Positions 27,344 through 36,235 of a stretch of 64,000 nucleotides of DNA are shown here, piece by piece (the stretch's first letter is position 1; each line of letters starts with the position of its first letter). The translations under genes and the position numbers were made by a program. Location of the stretch: the NCBI RefSeq assembly GCF_900099785.1, contig NZ_FNDS01000015.1, positions 29,131-93,130 of the forward strand, read 5' to 3'. The DNA is from Pseudomonas panipatensis (GTDB lineage Bacteria; Pseudomonadota; Gammaproteobacteria; Pseudomonadales; Pseudomonadaceae). The notes beneath the pieces are model-generated. The model worked only from the letters and a program-made list of their open reading frames with translations. It was not told the origin of the DNA and ran no database searches.

Positions 27344-28402
27344 TCAGCCGCGGATGACGATCTGCCCGCTGCCCGGCAGGCGTTCCACGCAACGTTTGCC
27401 GAACAACCGGGATGGCGTGAAGTAGCCGCCGGGGCCGGCATAGTCGAGCAGGTGCGTCACGGCCATGAGGACGCCGTGCAGGGTGACGTCGTAGCCGTTG
27501 GCGGTTTCCAGGCGGGCGGTTCGGCGTTCGCCGGCGGCATTGCGCACTTCGCCCCAGACCCAAGTGCGCAGGCGGCTGCGCGTTAACTGGTCGGGGCCCT
27601 GAATGCGCTGCTGCGCCTGGCGTTTGAGCCAGCGCTGCACACCGTCGCGAGCGAGCAGTGGGCGTAGCGGATCGAGCAGGCGCATGCCCAGGGCCAGCAG
27701 CGGCGGCGCCGGCAGGTACACCTCGATGTTGCCAATGCCGGTGGTGTAGAAGGCCGTGGCCACGTCGCCCCAGGGAATGCTGACGGCATGCTTGAGGCCG
27801 CGGCCGAAGTCGATGTCGCGCTGCTTGTAGCCCAGCGGCACGTCGCGCACTTCGCCGTCCTGGCGCACCTTGCCGCCGAGCTTGAGGCCTTCCACGGTGG
27901 TCTTGGCGGTGCCCGGCGACAGCCCGCTGCCGGTGTCGAAGCCGAGTGCCAGTTGGTTGGCGTCGGGCATGGCCTGGGCCAGGCAGGCGGCCACGCAATC
28001 GGTGGGGATGACGTCGAAGCCCACGCCGGGGCAGAGCGCGATGCCGGCGTCACGCGCGCGCTGGTGGAGACCGTGGGCATGCTCGAAGACGGCGATCTCG
28101 CCGGTGATGTCCACATAGTGGCAGGCGCTCGCCAGGCAGGCCTCCAGCAGCGGCGCGGCGGTGGCCGAGAAGGGCCCGGCGCAGTTCGCCAGTACCGCGA
28201 CATCGGCCAGCGCCTGGGTGGCGCCCGGCGCGTCGGCGGCGAAGATCCGACACTCCAGGCCGAGCTGGCTGCCCAGCGCCTGGACCGCGGCCGGGTCGCG
28301 CCCGCCCAGCAGAGGGCGTAGGCCCTGGCGGCAGGCCTGTTCGGCGACCAGTCGGGCGGTGTAGCCGTTGGCGCCATAGATCATCCAGTGCGTCTTGCTC
28401 AT
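27344..28402 (-). CDS. Saccharopine-dehydrogenase-like NAD(P)-binding protein (trans-acting enoyl reductase type)
   Basis: 352 residues from ATG 28402; an upstream in-frame ATG 10 codons earlier is less likely. Rossmann motif WMIYGANGYTARLVAEQA at the N-terminus, then NCAGPFSATAAPLLEACLASACHYVDITGE and CPGVGFDVIPTDCVAACLA, typical of the saccharopine dehydrogenase C-like / trans-acting enoyl reductase family. Substrate unknown. Its stop directly abuts the argP stop (convergent). Confidence 0.85.
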   Translation of the reverse strand: MSKTHWMIYGANGYTARLVAEQACRQGLRPLLGGRDPAAVQALGSQLGLECRIFAADAPGATQALADVAVLANCAGPFSATAAPLLEACLASACHYVDITGEIAVFEHAHGLHQRARDAGIALCPGVGFDVIPTDCVAACLAQAMPDANQLALGFDTGSGLSPGTAKTTVEGLKLGGKVRQDGEVRDVPLGYKQRDIDFGRGLKHAVSIPWGDVATAFYTTGIGNIEVYLPAPPLLALGMRLLDPLRPLLARDGVQRWLKRQAQQRIQGPDQLTRSRLRTWVWGEVRNAAGERRTARLETANGYDVTLHGVLMAVTHLLDYAGPGGYFTPSRLFGKRCVERLPGSGQIVIRG

Positions 28403-28580
28403 GTCGGCTCTCGCTGTGGGGTACGGGTTCAAGGCTAGCCGTTCTAAGCGCCTCCGGGCGGCGTTGTCGCCTGGCCGGAGGTCGAGCGGTCCGCAAGGAT
28501 GCTGTTATGGCGTGCGTTACCAGCGTGGCGGCGCGGCGGGCCTGCTAGAGTCGGCGAAAAACAGCATAAGAGGTGCGTGC

Positions 28581-29570
28581 ATGAAGATTCTGGTGACCGG
28601 GGCCAGTGGTTTCATCGGCGGGCGCTTCGCCCGTTTCGCCCTGGAGCAGGGCCTGGCGGTGCGGGTCAACGGCCGTCGTGCCGACGCGCTCGAGCCACTG
28701 GTAAGCCGCGGCGCGGAGTTCATGCCCGGCGACCTCTCCGATCCGGCGCTGGTGCGCCGCCTCTGCGACTCGGTCGATGCCGTGGTGCACTGCGCCGGCG
28801 CGGTCGGTGTCTGGGGGCCGCGCGAGCACTTCCAGCAGGCCAACGTCGGCCTGACCGAAAGCGTGGTCGAGGCCTGCTTGAAGCAGAGCGTGCGGCGTCT
28901 GGTGCATTTGTCCTCGCCGTCGATCTACTTCGATGGCCAGTCGCACGTCGGCATCCGCGAGGAGCAGGTGCCAAGCCGTTTCGCCAATCACTATGGCGCC
29001 ACCAAGTACCAATCCGAGCGGGTCGCCCTCGGTGCCGCCGAGTTCGGCCTGGAGGTGCTGGCGTTGCGCCCGCGCTTCGTCACCGGCGCCGGCGACACCA
29101 GCATCTTCCCGCGCTTGATCGCGGCCCAGCGCAAGGGCCGCCTGAAGATCATCGGCAAGGGCCTGAACAAGGTCGATTTCACCAGCGTGCAGAACCTCAA
29201 TGACGCGCTCTTCGCCGCCCTGCTGGCGGGCGGGCCGGCGCTCGGCCAGGCCTACAACATCAGCAATGGCCAACCGCTGCCGCTGTGGGACGTGGTCAAC
29301 TACGTGCTGCGCCGTCTCGAACTGCCGCCGGTCAGCGAACACATTCCATACGCCCTGGCCTATGGCCTGGCGGCGCTCAACGAAGGCCTCTGTTACCTGC
29401 GGCCGGGGCGGCCGGAACCGACCATGACGCGCCTGGGCATGGCGGTCATGGCCAAGGATTTCAGCCTGGATATCAGCCGCGCCCGCCGGCTCCTCGGCTA
29501 CGAGCCGCAGGCCAGTCTGTGGGATGCGCTGGATGAGTTCTGTGAGTGGTGGCAGCGCAGCGGGCTCTGA
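28581..29570 (+). CDS. NAD-dependent epimerase / 3-beta-HSD-type extended SDR
   Basis: 329 residues from ATG 28581; the open frame upstream is not coding by composition. Motifs: KILVTGASGFIGGRFA (GxxGxxG), VHCAGAVGVWGPREHF, LSSPSIYFDG and the catalytic YGATK (Tyr-x3-Lys). Late segments FTSVQNLNDALFAALLAG and AYNISNGQPLPLWDVVNYVL match the steroid-dehydrogenase-like SDR branch. Substrate unknown. Divergent from the saccharopine-dehydrogenase-like gene across 178 bases. Confidence 0.87.
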   Translation: MKILVTGASGFIGGRFARFALEQGLAVRVNGRRADALEPLVSRGAEFMPGDLSDPALVRRLCDSVDAVVHCAGAVGVWGPREHFQQANVGLTESVVEACLKQSVRRLVHLSSPSIYFDGQSHVGIREEQVPSRFANHYGATKYQSERVALGAAEFGLEVLALRPRFVTGAGDTSIFPRLIAAQRKGRLKIIGKGLNKVDFTSVQNLNDALFAALLAGGPALGQAYNISNGQPLPLWDVVNYVLRRLELPPVSEHIPYALAYGLAALNEGLCYLRPGRPEPTMTRLGMAVMAKDFSLDISRARRLLGYEPQASLWDALDEFCEWWQRSGL

Positions 29571-29584
29571 GTGCCCGCCGGGCG

Positions 29585-29857
29585 TCAGCCGCGCAGTGGG
29601 CCGGAGTAGTGGCGTTGTCCGCTCGGGTCGGGCATGAAGCTTGGCTCTTGCACCACCCGGGGCGGGTTCACGCCGCTCAGTTGGCTCAGGCGCAGGCCCA
29701 TGGAGCGTGTCTGTTCGTCGAAGGACGCCGCGCAGGCGCGCAGCATTTTGGCGATGGCGTCGGGCTGCTGGAAGTGAATGTCCAGCGCCTGCTCTTCGCG
29801 CAGGCGTCGGCGCAGTTCGCGCATGCAGTCCAGGATGGCCTTGTTGAACTCAATCAC
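29585..29857 (-). CDS. Small conserved hypothetical protein
   Basis: 90 residues, mostly helical in the first two-thirds (FNKAILDCMRELRRRLREEQ, DAIAKMLRACAASFDEQTRSMGLRLSQLSG) with a Pro/Arg-rich tail. No recognised domain, signal peptide or membrane segment. It lies convergent to the SDR gene with a 14-base gap. The codon usage is that of the neighbours, so I take it as real. Confidence 0.6.
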   Translation of the reverse strand: MIEFNKAILDCMRELRRRLREEQALDIHFQQPDAIAKMLRACAASFDEQTRSMGLRLSQLSGVNPPRVVQEPSFMPDPSGQRHYSGPLRG

Positions 29858-30118
29858 TCAACTCCCTCCCCGCGGTGGGCGCCACCATGGCGCCGCTGGC
29901 CAGGACAGAGCAAGGCACATGCCATAGTGTCGCAAAGCTACTATCTGCGGGTCGTTTCGGGAACTGCAGGTCCCCTGGCGAGGTCTTTTCTGCCCCGCAC
30001 GCGCGCTGTCAGCGTGCGTCGTGCCCCCTGATGGCGCGATGCCCTAGGCAGCGGCGCGAACGGATATACTGCGCCCCTGCGCAGGCGCCATGCCGCTACT
30101 CCCCCACAGGTTCCCTCC

Positions 30119-30958
30119 ATGCGTAACGATACGTTCGACGAATTCGATGAAGTGCCCAGTCTGACCACCGACGCCGCCGACCGCGACGAGTTCGGTCACC
30201 ATCCGCGGCGCGTGGTCGAGCCCGATGGCCGCCAACTGGCGCCAGCGGCCAAGTCCGGCGGCGCCAGCACCGGGCCGCTCTGGGCGTTGGTCGCGGCCAT
30301 GGCCATCGCCCTCGGTGGCGTGGCCTGGTGGAGCCACCAGCAGTTGACGCTGATGGAGCATCAGTTGATCGCCACCCAGGAAAGCTTCGCCAAGATCAGC
30401 GAAGAAGCCGCCGGCCGCCTCGATGACATTCGCGGCAAGGTCGTGCAGAGCGAGTCGTCGGTGACCTCTGACCGCGAGCAACTCAAGCTGCAGGTCAAGC
30501 AACTGCAGGGCAAGCTCGTCGAGCAGGCGCGCCAGCAACAGGATTCGCTGTCGCAGATCGGCGGTCAGCAGGGCAAGCGCCTGGACCAGCTCAGCGCCGA
30601 ACTGAAGGCACAGCAGGACAGCGCCGCGCAGTTGATCAGCCAGCTCGACGGCAAACTCAAGTCGCTGGCCGAGGAGCAGGGCAAGGTCAAGGGCCTGCAG
30701 AACGACTTGGCCGGCGCCAATGAACAGATCAAGAGCCTCAGCGCGGAAGTGGCGGCGTTGCGCAAGCAGGGCAATCCGAGCGAGGCGATCAAGAGCCTGC
30801 AGGATGATCTGCTGGTGCTGCGCAGCGAGGTCGAGGGCAAGCAGGGGCAGGGTGGCACCGCCGAGTTCGACTCGTTCCGCGCCCAGGTGACGCGCAACAT
30901 CAATGCCCTGCAGGCGCAGGTGCAGAACCTCCAGCAGCAGCTCAACGCGCCGCGCTGA
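30119..30958 (+). CDS. Inner-membrane coiled-coil protein
   Basis: 279 residues. An acidic N-terminal cytoplasmic part (~1-55), one transmembrane helix (~57-76, LWALVAAMAIALGGVAWW), then a long coiled coil to the end with heptad-like Leu/Gln patterns. No ATPase motifs, although homologues are sometimes labelled chromosome-segregation ATPases. Probably a periplasm-facing coiled-coil. A plausible -10 (TATACT, 30065-30070) lies upstream; a terminator follows. Confidence 0.8.
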   Translation: MRNDTFDEFDEVPSLTTDAADRDEFGHHPRRVVEPDGRQLAPAAKSGGASTGPLWALVAAMAIALGGVAWWSHQQLTLMEHQLIATQESFAKISEEAAGRLDDIRGKVVQSESSVTSDREQLKLQVKQLQGKLVEQARQQQDSLSQIGGQQGKRLDQLSAELKAQQDSAAQLISQLDGKLKSLAEEQGKVKGLQNDLAGANEQIKSLSAEVAALRKQGNPSEAIKSLQDDLLVLRSEVEGKQGQGGTAEFDSFRAQVTRNINALQAQVQNLQQQLNAPR

Positions 30959-30977
30959 CGCCGCGCCACGGTCAAGC

Positions 30978-31010
30978 AGCCCCCGTGTCTTCGGACCCGG
31001 GGGCTTTTTC
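30978..31010 (+). terminator. Rho-independent terminator of the coiled-coil gene
   Basis: GC stem AGCCCCCG / CCGGGGGCT with a loop of about a dozen bases, then TTTTTC. Confidence 0.85.
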
Positions 31011-31054
31011 TTGCCTGGGCGCGGGCCGCGCAACTGAGGTTCCCGCACAAGAAA

Positions 31055-31083
31055 ACCGGGCGCCCCTTGCGGTAGCGCCCGGT
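31055..31083 (-). terminator. Terminator of the pyeR-pyeM-xenB operon
   Basis: On the minus strand the 9-bp arms ACCGGGCGC and GCGCCCGGT are followed by TTTTC, 20-50 bases after the xenB stop. Confidence 0.8.
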
Positions 31084-31105
31084 CTCGCTGGGGCCTATGC
31101 CGTGC

Positions 31106-32155
31106 TTACAGGCGCGGATAGTCGAGGTAGCCGACCGGACCCTTGCCGTAGAAGGTTTCCGGGTGCGGCTCGTTCAGCGCGGCGTCCTTGGCCAGACGGC
31201 TGACCAGGTCGGCGTTGGCGATGTAGGGGATACCGAAGGCCACCGCATCGGCCTTGCCGCTGGCCAGCCACTCGTTGGCGCTGGCCTTGGTGAAGCGTTC
31301 GTTGGCGATGTAGGGGCCGCCGAACAGCTCCTTGAGTTTCGGGCCGATGCTGTCCGGGCCTTCCTTCTCGCGGCTGCAGATGAAGGCGATGCCGCGCTTG
31401 CCCAGTTCGCGGGCCACGTAGCCGAACGTCGCCAGCGGGTCGGAGTCGCCCATGTCGTGGGCGTCCATGCGCGGCGCCAGGTGTACGCCGACGCGCTGGG
31501 CGCCCCACACCGAGATGGCCGCGTCGGTGACTTCCAGCAGCAGGCGCGCGCGGTTTTCGATGGAGCCGCCGTAGCGGTCGTCGCGCTGGTTGGTGCTGTC
31601 CTGCAGGAACTGGTCGAGCAGGTAGCCGTTGGCGCCGTGGATTTCCACCCCGTCGAAGCCGGCGGCCTTGGCGTTCTCGGCGCCCTGGCGGTAAGCCTCG
31701 ACGATATCGGCGATCTCTTCGGTATCCAGCGCGCGCGGGGTGACGAACTCCTTGGTCGGACGCACCAGGCTGACGTGGCCGGCCGGCTTGATGGCGCTGG
31801 GCGCCACCGGCAGCTCGCCGTTCAGGTACAGCGGGTCGGAGATGCGGCCGACGTGCCACAGTTGCATGAAGATGCGCCCGCCGTTGGCGTGCACGGCCTT
31901 GGTCACGTTGCTCCAGCCGCGGACCTGGTCATCGGACCAGATGCCGGGGGTGTCCGGGTAGCCGACGCCCATCGGGGTGACGGCGGTCGCTTCGCTGAGG
32001 ATCAGCCCGGCGTCGGCGCGCTGTGCGTAGTATTCGGCCATCAGCGCGTTGGGCACGCGGCCTTCGTCGGCGCGGCAGCGGGTCAGCGGGGCCATGATGA
32101 TGCGGTTGGGCAGTTGCAGGTCGCCGAGGGTGATCGGATCGAAGAGCGTGGTCAT
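31106..32155 (-). CDS. xenB: Old Yellow Enzyme family alkene/xenobiotic reductase XenB
   Basis: 349 residues, FMN-dependent OYE barrel: LFDPITLGDLQLPNRIIMAPLTRCRA, GLILSEATAV, FMQLWHVGRISDP, FDGVEIHGANGYLLDQFLQDSTNQRDDRYGG (catalytic His/Asn pair HGAN and the RxDxYGGS signature). Reduces electrophilic alkenes, N-ethylmaleimide and nitrate esters with NADPH. Last gene of the pyeR operon; 22 bases after pyeM. The Cys of the N-terminal LTRC that tunes FMN in XenA/YqjM-type is present. Confidence 0.93.
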   Translation of the reverse strand: MTTLFDPITLGDLQLPNRIIMAPLTRCRADEGRVPNALMAEYYAQRADAGLILSEATAVTPMGVGYPDTPGIWSDDQVRGWSNVTKAVHANGGRIFMQLWHVGRISDPLYLNGELPVAPSAIKPAGHVSLVRPTKEFVTPRALDTEEIADIVEAYRQGAENAKAAGFDGVEIHGANGYLLDQFLQDSTNQRDDRYGGSIENRARLLLEVTDAAISVWGAQRVGVHLAPRMDAHDMGDSDPLATFGYVARELGKRGIAFICSREKEGPDSIGPKLKELFGGPYIANERFTKASANEWLASGKADAVAFGIPYIANADLVSRLAKDAALNEPHPETFYGKGPVGYLDYPRL

Positions 32156-32177
32156 GTCGCGGTGCTCCGTCAGGGGG

Positions 32178-33341
32178 TTAGTCGAGTGCGGGTTGGGGTT
32201 GGTTGCCTTGGCCGCTGAAGCCGAACATCACGGCGATCAGTGCGAGCAGGGCGAGTACGGCGGCGGCCAGGGGCACGCGGGTCAAGCCCAGGCCGTGGTC
32301 GATGACGCTGCCGCCGATCCAGGCGCCAAGGGCGTTGCCGACGTTGAAGGCGCCGATATTCAGGGTGGCCACCAGGTTGGGTGCGGCCTGGCCGACGCGC
32401 ACCACGTTGACCTGCAGGGCCGGGACGGCGGCGAAGGCGGCCGCGGCCCAGAGGAACAGGGTGATTTCCGCCGGGATCAGCGCCTGGCTGGTCCAGCTCA
32501 GCGCCGCCGACACCAGCGCCATGGCGGCGAACACGCCGGCCAGGGTGGTTCCCAGACGCCAGTCGGCCAGGCGGCCGCCGAGTATGTTGCCGACGGTCAG
32601 GCCGACGCCGATCAGTACCAGGGTCCAGGTCACGCCGCGTGGCGACACCCGGGTGACTTCGCCGAGCAGCGGCGCGACATAGGTGAACAGCGCGAAGACC
32701 GCGGCGGAGAACAGCACCGTGGTGGCCAGTGCCAGCCACAGCGGCCCGCTGCGCAGGGCGGCCGCTTCCTGGCGCAGGTCCAGCGCTTCTTCGTCGTGCC
32801 CGCTGGGCAGGATGCGCCACAGGCCGATCAGCGCGAGCACACCGATGGCGGTCACTACCCAGAAGGTCGAGCGCCAGCCGCTAGCCTGGCCGAGCGCGGT
32901 GCCCAGCGGTACACCGAGGACATTGGCCAGGGTCAGCCCGGTGAACATCAGGGCGACCGCCGAGGCCTTGCGGTTCGCCGGCACCAGGCTGGCGGCGACC
33001 ACCGAGCCGATGCCGAAGAAGGCGCCATGGCAGAGTGCGGTGACGATCCGGGCGACCATCAGCAGCCCGTAGTTGGCCGCTACCGCACAGAGGAAGTTAC
33101 CGAGGATGAAGATGCCCATCAGCATCAGCAGGGCGCGCTTGCGCGGTAGCCGCGCGGTGAGCAGGGCCATGATCGGCGCGCCGATGGCCACGCCGAAGGC
33201 GTAGCCGCTGACCAGCCAGCCGGCCGTGGGAATGGACACGCCGAGGTCACCGGCGACGTCCGGCAGCAGGCCCATGATGACGAATTCCGTGGTGCCGATG
33301 GCAAACGCGGACAAAGCGAGGACGAGAAGCGAAGTGGGCAT
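32178..33341 (-). CDS. pyeM: MFS transporter PyeM (DHA1-type)
   Basis: 387 residues, 12 transmembrane helices. The motif after TM1 (AIGTTEFVIMGLLPDVAGDLGVS) is typical of the AraJ/YdhP branch of drug:proton antiporters, as is RLPRKRALLMLMGIFILGN in loop 2-3. In P. aeruginosa this gene lies in the pyeR-pyeM-xenB operon, and the order is identical here. Substrate unknown, probably an electrophile or product linked to XenB. Confidence 0.9.
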   Translation of the reverse strand: MPTSLLVLALSAFAIGTTEFVIMGLLPDVAGDLGVSIPTAGWLVSGYAFGVAIGAPIMALLTARLPRKRALLMLMGIFILGNFLCAVAANYGLLMVARIVTALCHGAFFGIGSVVAASLVPANRKASAVALMFTGLTLANVLGVPLGTALGQASGWRSTFWVVTAIGVLALIGLWRILPSGHDEEALDLRQEAAALRSGPLWLALATTVLFSAAVFALFTYVAPLLGEVTRVSPRGVTWTLVLIGVGLTVGNILGGRLADWRLGTTLAGVFAAMALVSAALSWTSQALIPAEITLFLWAAAAFAAVPALQVNVVRVGQAAPNLVATLNIGAFNVGNALGAWIGGSVIDHGLGLTRVPLAAAVLALLALIAVMFGFSGQGNQPQPALD

Positions 33342-33388
33342 GCGCCTGCTCCTGGTTGATCGATGGGTGTTTCAGGCAGGTGTTTGCG

Positions 33389-33697
33389 CTACAGCGCTTC
33401 GCTCAACTGGCGAATGAAAGCCTGGATGGTTTCTTCGTTGCGTTTGAAGAAATGCCACTGGCCGATTTTTCGACTGGTCACCAGGCCGGCGCGCTGGAGG
33501 GTGGCCAGATGCGCCGAGACGGTGGATTGCGAGAGCCCGGTGCGCTGGTCGAACTTGCCGGCGCAGACCCCGATCTCGAAGGGGTGGTCCTGCTCGATGA
33601 AATAACGCTCCGGGTCCTTCAGCCAGTGCAGCATGTCGCGCCGCACGGGGTGGGCCAGGGCCTTGAAGATTTCATCGATGTCCGGGGTTTCGCTCAT
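33389..33697 (-). CDS. pyeR: ArsR-family repressor PyeR
   Basis: 102 residues. Winged helix ArsR fold: IFKALAHPVRRDMLHWLKDPERYF, recognition helix GLSQSTVSAHLATLQRAGLVTSRKIGQW. It lacks the metal-binding ELCVCDL motif, so it is a non-classical ArsR; a single Cys (GVCAGKF) might sense electrophiles. P. aeruginosa PyeR represses this same operon and affects biofilm formation. Operator candidate at 33733-33752 in its upstream region. Confidence 0.92.
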   Translation of the reverse strand: MSETPDIDEIFKALAHPVRRDMLHWLKDPERYFIEQDHPFEIGVCAGKFDQRTGLSQSTVSAHLATLQRAGLVTSRKIGQWHFFKRNEETIQAFIRQLSEAL

Positions 33698-33732
33698 GGC
33701 TGCCTTGGCTGTATCGCTTGGGAACGAACTAT

Positions 33733-33752
33733 ATATCGGTGATCGACGATAT
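33733..33752. promoter_or_regulatory. Palindromic operator upstream of pyeR
   Basis: ATATCG-N8-CGATAT, a perfect inverted repeat with 6-bp arms, 36-55 bases upstream of the pyeR start codon and in the intergenic region shared with the divergent acpH gene. This is the arrangement expected for an autoregulating ArsR repressor. Confidence 0.6.
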
Positions 33753-33839
33753 GAATTCGTTTGAGCCGATAGTGATGATCGACCGCCTTGATAATAGGCC
33801 GTTACACCGGGCGACGGGGTTCCGCGCTAAGCTTGAGCC

Positions 33840-34433
33840 ATGAACTACCTCGCTCACCTCCACTTGGGCGGCTCGCGCCCCGCGCAACTGCTCGGCAGCC
33901 TCTACGGTGATTTCGTCAAGGGACCGTTGGACGGCCGTTGGCCGGCGGACATCGAGGCCGCCATCCGCCTGCATCGACGCATCGACGCTTTCACCGACAC
34001 GCACCCGCTGATCCATGCCGCCAAGGCGCGCTTTCCCAGCGAGCGGCGGCGCCTGGCCGGGGTGCTCCTGGACGTGTTCTTCGATCACTGCCTGGCGCGC
34101 GACTGGGCGACGTTCTCCAACGAGCCGCTGAGCGATTTCACCCGCCACGTCTATGGTGTCCTCGGCACCACGCCCGAACTGCCCGAGCGCCTGGCGCGCA
34201 TTGCCCCGCGCATGGCCGCGCAGGACTGGCTGGGCAGTTACCGCGAGTTCGAGGTGCTGCACGATGTCCTCGCCGGGATGTCCCGGCGTCTGTCGCGGCC
34301 GGCGCTGCTGGACGGCGCCTGGGCCGAGCTGGAGCGTCTGTACGTGCCGCTGAGCGACGATTTCCTGCGCTTCTACCCGGAGCTGCTGGCGCACGTGCGG
34401 ACGCAGCGCGAAGGGCTCGGCGATCGCCCCTGA
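33840..34433 (+). CDS. acpH: ACP phosphodiesterase family protein (AcpH-like)
   Basis: 197 residues. MNYLAHLHLGG at the start, then LLGSLYGDFVKGP, IRLHRRIDAFTDTHP and LLDVFFDHCLARDW with the conserved metal-binding His/Asp residues of the AcpH (DUF479) HD-like fold. AcpH removes 4'-phosphopantetheine from holo-acyl carrier protein. Divergent from pyeR; activity not proven for Pseudomonas members. Confidence 0.88.
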   Translation: MNYLAHLHLGGSRPAQLLGSLYGDFVKGPLDGRWPADIEAAIRLHRRIDAFTDTHPLIHAAKARFPSERRRLAGVLLDVFFDHCLARDWATFSNEPLSDFTRHVYGVLGTTPELPERLARIAPRMAAQDWLGSYREFEVLHDVLAGMSRRLSRPALLDGAWAELERLYVPLSDDFLRFYPELLAHVRTQREGLGDRP

Positions 34434-34434
34434 C

Positions 34435-34448
34435 TTGATATGTATCAA
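34435..34448 (+). promoter_or_regulatory. ANR/FNR box of the universal stress gene
   Basis: A perfect TTGAT-N4-ATCAA starts two bases after the acpH stop. Its centre is 65 bases upstream of the usp start codon, leaving room for a -10 around 34471-34478 (CAATAA) with the box near -41, the class II activator position. P. aeruginosa Usp genes of this kind are induced by ANR without oxygen. Confidence 0.8.
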
Positions 34449-34506
34449 GCGTCCCGCGGCGTCGGCGGGATGCAATAACAGCCACTACGGAAAGCGGAGG
34501 TTGAGC

Positions 34507-35373
34507 ATGTTGAAATCCCTGATGATCGCCACGGACCTGTCCGAGCGCTCGGAAAAGGCCCTGCAGCGCGCCGCTGCCCTGGCCAAGCGTTTCGATTGCC
34601 CGTGGAGCGTGCTCTATGTGGTCGATGACGAGCAGCCGGCGGCGCTGGTCGAGCAGGAGCAGATCCAGGTGAAGTTGCTGCTGGAGGCGCGCCTGGTTGA
34701 GCTGGCCACGGCCGGCGGCAGCGCGCCGGCGATCCGCGTCGAGAAGGGCGACCCGGACCAGAAGATCGTCGCCTGCGCCCTGCAGGACGAAGCCGACCTG
34801 CTGGTGGTGGGGGCGCATCGCAAGAGCGTGCTGCGCGACATCTTCGTCGGCACCACCGTCGAGCGCGTGGTGCGCGCCGGCGAATTGCCGGTGCTGATGG
34901 TCAACCAGCCGGTCGGCGGCGAATACCGCGACCTGTTGCTGGCGCTGGATATCTCGCCGGCCTCGGCCCATGCGGTGCGCATCGCCGAGCAACTGGGCCT
35001 GCTGGGCGGCGCGGTGTGCCGCGGCATCTACGCGTTCAGCCCGTTGGCCAAGGGCATGATGCAGTACTCGGGGATCAGCGAAGAGCGCATCGATGAGTTC
35101 GTCGGCAGCGAAACCCGCCAGGCGGTGGATGAACTCAAGGCATTCCTGCGCGACCAGCAACTGGAGCCGCTGATCGATGAGCAACTGGTCGCCGTGGGGC
35201 TGCCGGGCAATGTGCTGGAACGCATGGTCGCCAAGCACCGGCCGGACCTGCTGGTGATGGGCACCCGCGGCATGGGTGGGATCAAGCGGGCGCTGATCGG
35301 CAGTGTGGCCGACTACGCACTGCGCGAGCTGGATTGCGACATCCTGGTCGTACCGCCGAAAGCCGACGAATAA
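34507..35373 (+). CDS. Tandem universal stress protein (UspA family)
   Basis: 288 residues from ATG 34507 (Shine-Dalgarno GGAGG just before); an in-frame start upstream crosses the ANR box and is rejected. Two Usp domains, ~1-140 and ~145-288. The second carries the ATP-binding G-2x-G-9x-GS motif (GTRGMGGIKRALIGSVA); the first has a looser version. P. aeruginosa Usps of this kind are needed for anaerobic survival by pyruvate fermentation; the perfect ANR box upstream agrees. Confidence 0.92.
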   Translation: MLKSLMIATDLSERSEKALQRAAALAKRFDCPWSVLYVVDDEQPAALVEQEQIQVKLLLEARLVELATAGGSAPAIRVEKGDPDQKIVACALQDEADLLVVGAHRKSVLRDIFVGTTVERVVRAGELPVLMVNQPVGGEYRDLLLALDISPASAHAVRIAEQLGLLGGAVCRGIYAFSPLAKGMMQYSGISEERIDEFVGSETRQAVDELKAFLRDQQLEPLIDEQLVAVGLPGNVLERMVAKHRPDLLVMGTRGMGGIKRALIGSVADYALRELDCDILVVPPKADE

Positions 35374-35413
35374 ACCCGCGCTGCGGCGGCTCGCTCGAAC
35401 TGCGGAAATGACA

Positions 35414-35463
35414 GCGCCCCGGCGATGGGGCGCGAAGCTGCCCGCCGCGGTCGGCGGCGGGTT
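35414..35463. terminator. Two GC hairpins between convergent usp and olsA
   Basis: GCGCCCC-ggcgat-GGGGCGC (35414-35433) and a following GCCGC-rich inverted repeat (about 35441-35461). Neither has a T-run. Their place between convergent genes suggests a bidirectional transcript end. Confidence 0.4.
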
Positions 35464-35473
35464 CGACGGTGTC

Positions 35474-36235
35474 TCAGGCGGCGAGGTCCTGGCGGGCTTT
35501 GCCGAACAGCGCGACCTCGATCGCGCTGCGCGCCTGCTGGGCCAGCAGCGAGCGATCGCCGGCGCCGCTGGACAGCGCTGGCAGCAGATGGATTTCCACC
35601 GTTCCCCGGTCCTGGCGGAACAGTCGCAGCAGATGGCTGAGCAGATCGTCGTCGCCGATGAAAGGCGCGATATCGTCGCTTTCACCGTTGCGCAGGTAGC
35701 GTAGCGCCACTGGTTGCAGCGGTACGCCGGCCTCGATGGCGCCGGCCAGCAGGCGCCCGTGGAAGGTGCGCAGGCCGCGGCCGTCGGTGGTGGTGCCTTC
35801 CGGGAAGATCAGCGCCGAGCGGCCGCGCCGGAGGGTGCCGGCGAGCTGCTGGGCGAGATTGCGGCTGTCGCCCGAGCCACGGTGGATGAACAGGGTTCCG
35901 GCTTTTTCCGCCAGCCAGCCGGCCAACGGCCACTGACGCACCTCGGCCTTGGACAGGAAGGTCATCGGCTGCAGGGCGCCGAGCAACGGGATATCCACCC
36001 AGGACACATGGTTGCTGACCCAGAGCACGGTCTGTCGCGGCAGCTCGCCGTGCACCCGCACCTGGAACGGCAGGGCCTGGCTCAGGCGTGCCAACCACCA
36101 GCGCGTCAGGCGCTGGCGCAGGGCGTCGCAGTCGCGCCCGGGCAGGCGTTCGAGCAGGCTGACCCAGGCCGCCAGCAGCAGGCCCAGGCCGAGCACCAGC
36201 AGCAGGCGGGCGATGCGCAGGCCGGCACGGATCAT
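35474..36235 (-). CDS. olsA: Lyso-ornithine lipid O-acyltransferase
   Basis: 253 residues from ATG 36235; the frame extends 12 codons upstream without support. Membrane-bound PlsC-type acyltransferase: hydrophobic N-terminus (~8-30), the catalytic NHVSWVD (NHx4D) and FPEGTTTDG glycerophosphate-like motif. It transfers the second acyl chain onto lyso-ornithine lipid made by OlsB, giving phosphate-free membrane lipid. Overlaps olsB by 4 bases (ATGA). Confidence 0.9.
   Translation of the reverse strand: MIRAGLRIARLLLVLGLGLLLAAWVSLLERLPGRDCDALRQRLTRWWLARLSQALPFQVRVHGELPRQTVLWVSNHVSWVDIPLLGALQPMTFLSKAEVRQWPLAGWLAEKAGTLFIHRGSGDSRNLAQQLAGTLRRGRSALIFPEGTTTDGRGLRTFHGRLLAGAIEAGVPLQPVALRYLRNGESDDIAPFIGDDDLLSHLLRLFRQDRGTVEIHLLPALSSGAGDRSLLAQQARSAIEVALFGKARQDLAA

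Noticed and set aside
29877..29893. GGCGCC-accat-GGCGCC palindrome as an operator
   Set aside because: GC-rich 6-mer palindromes are common at this base composition, and no gene start lies at a suitable distance.
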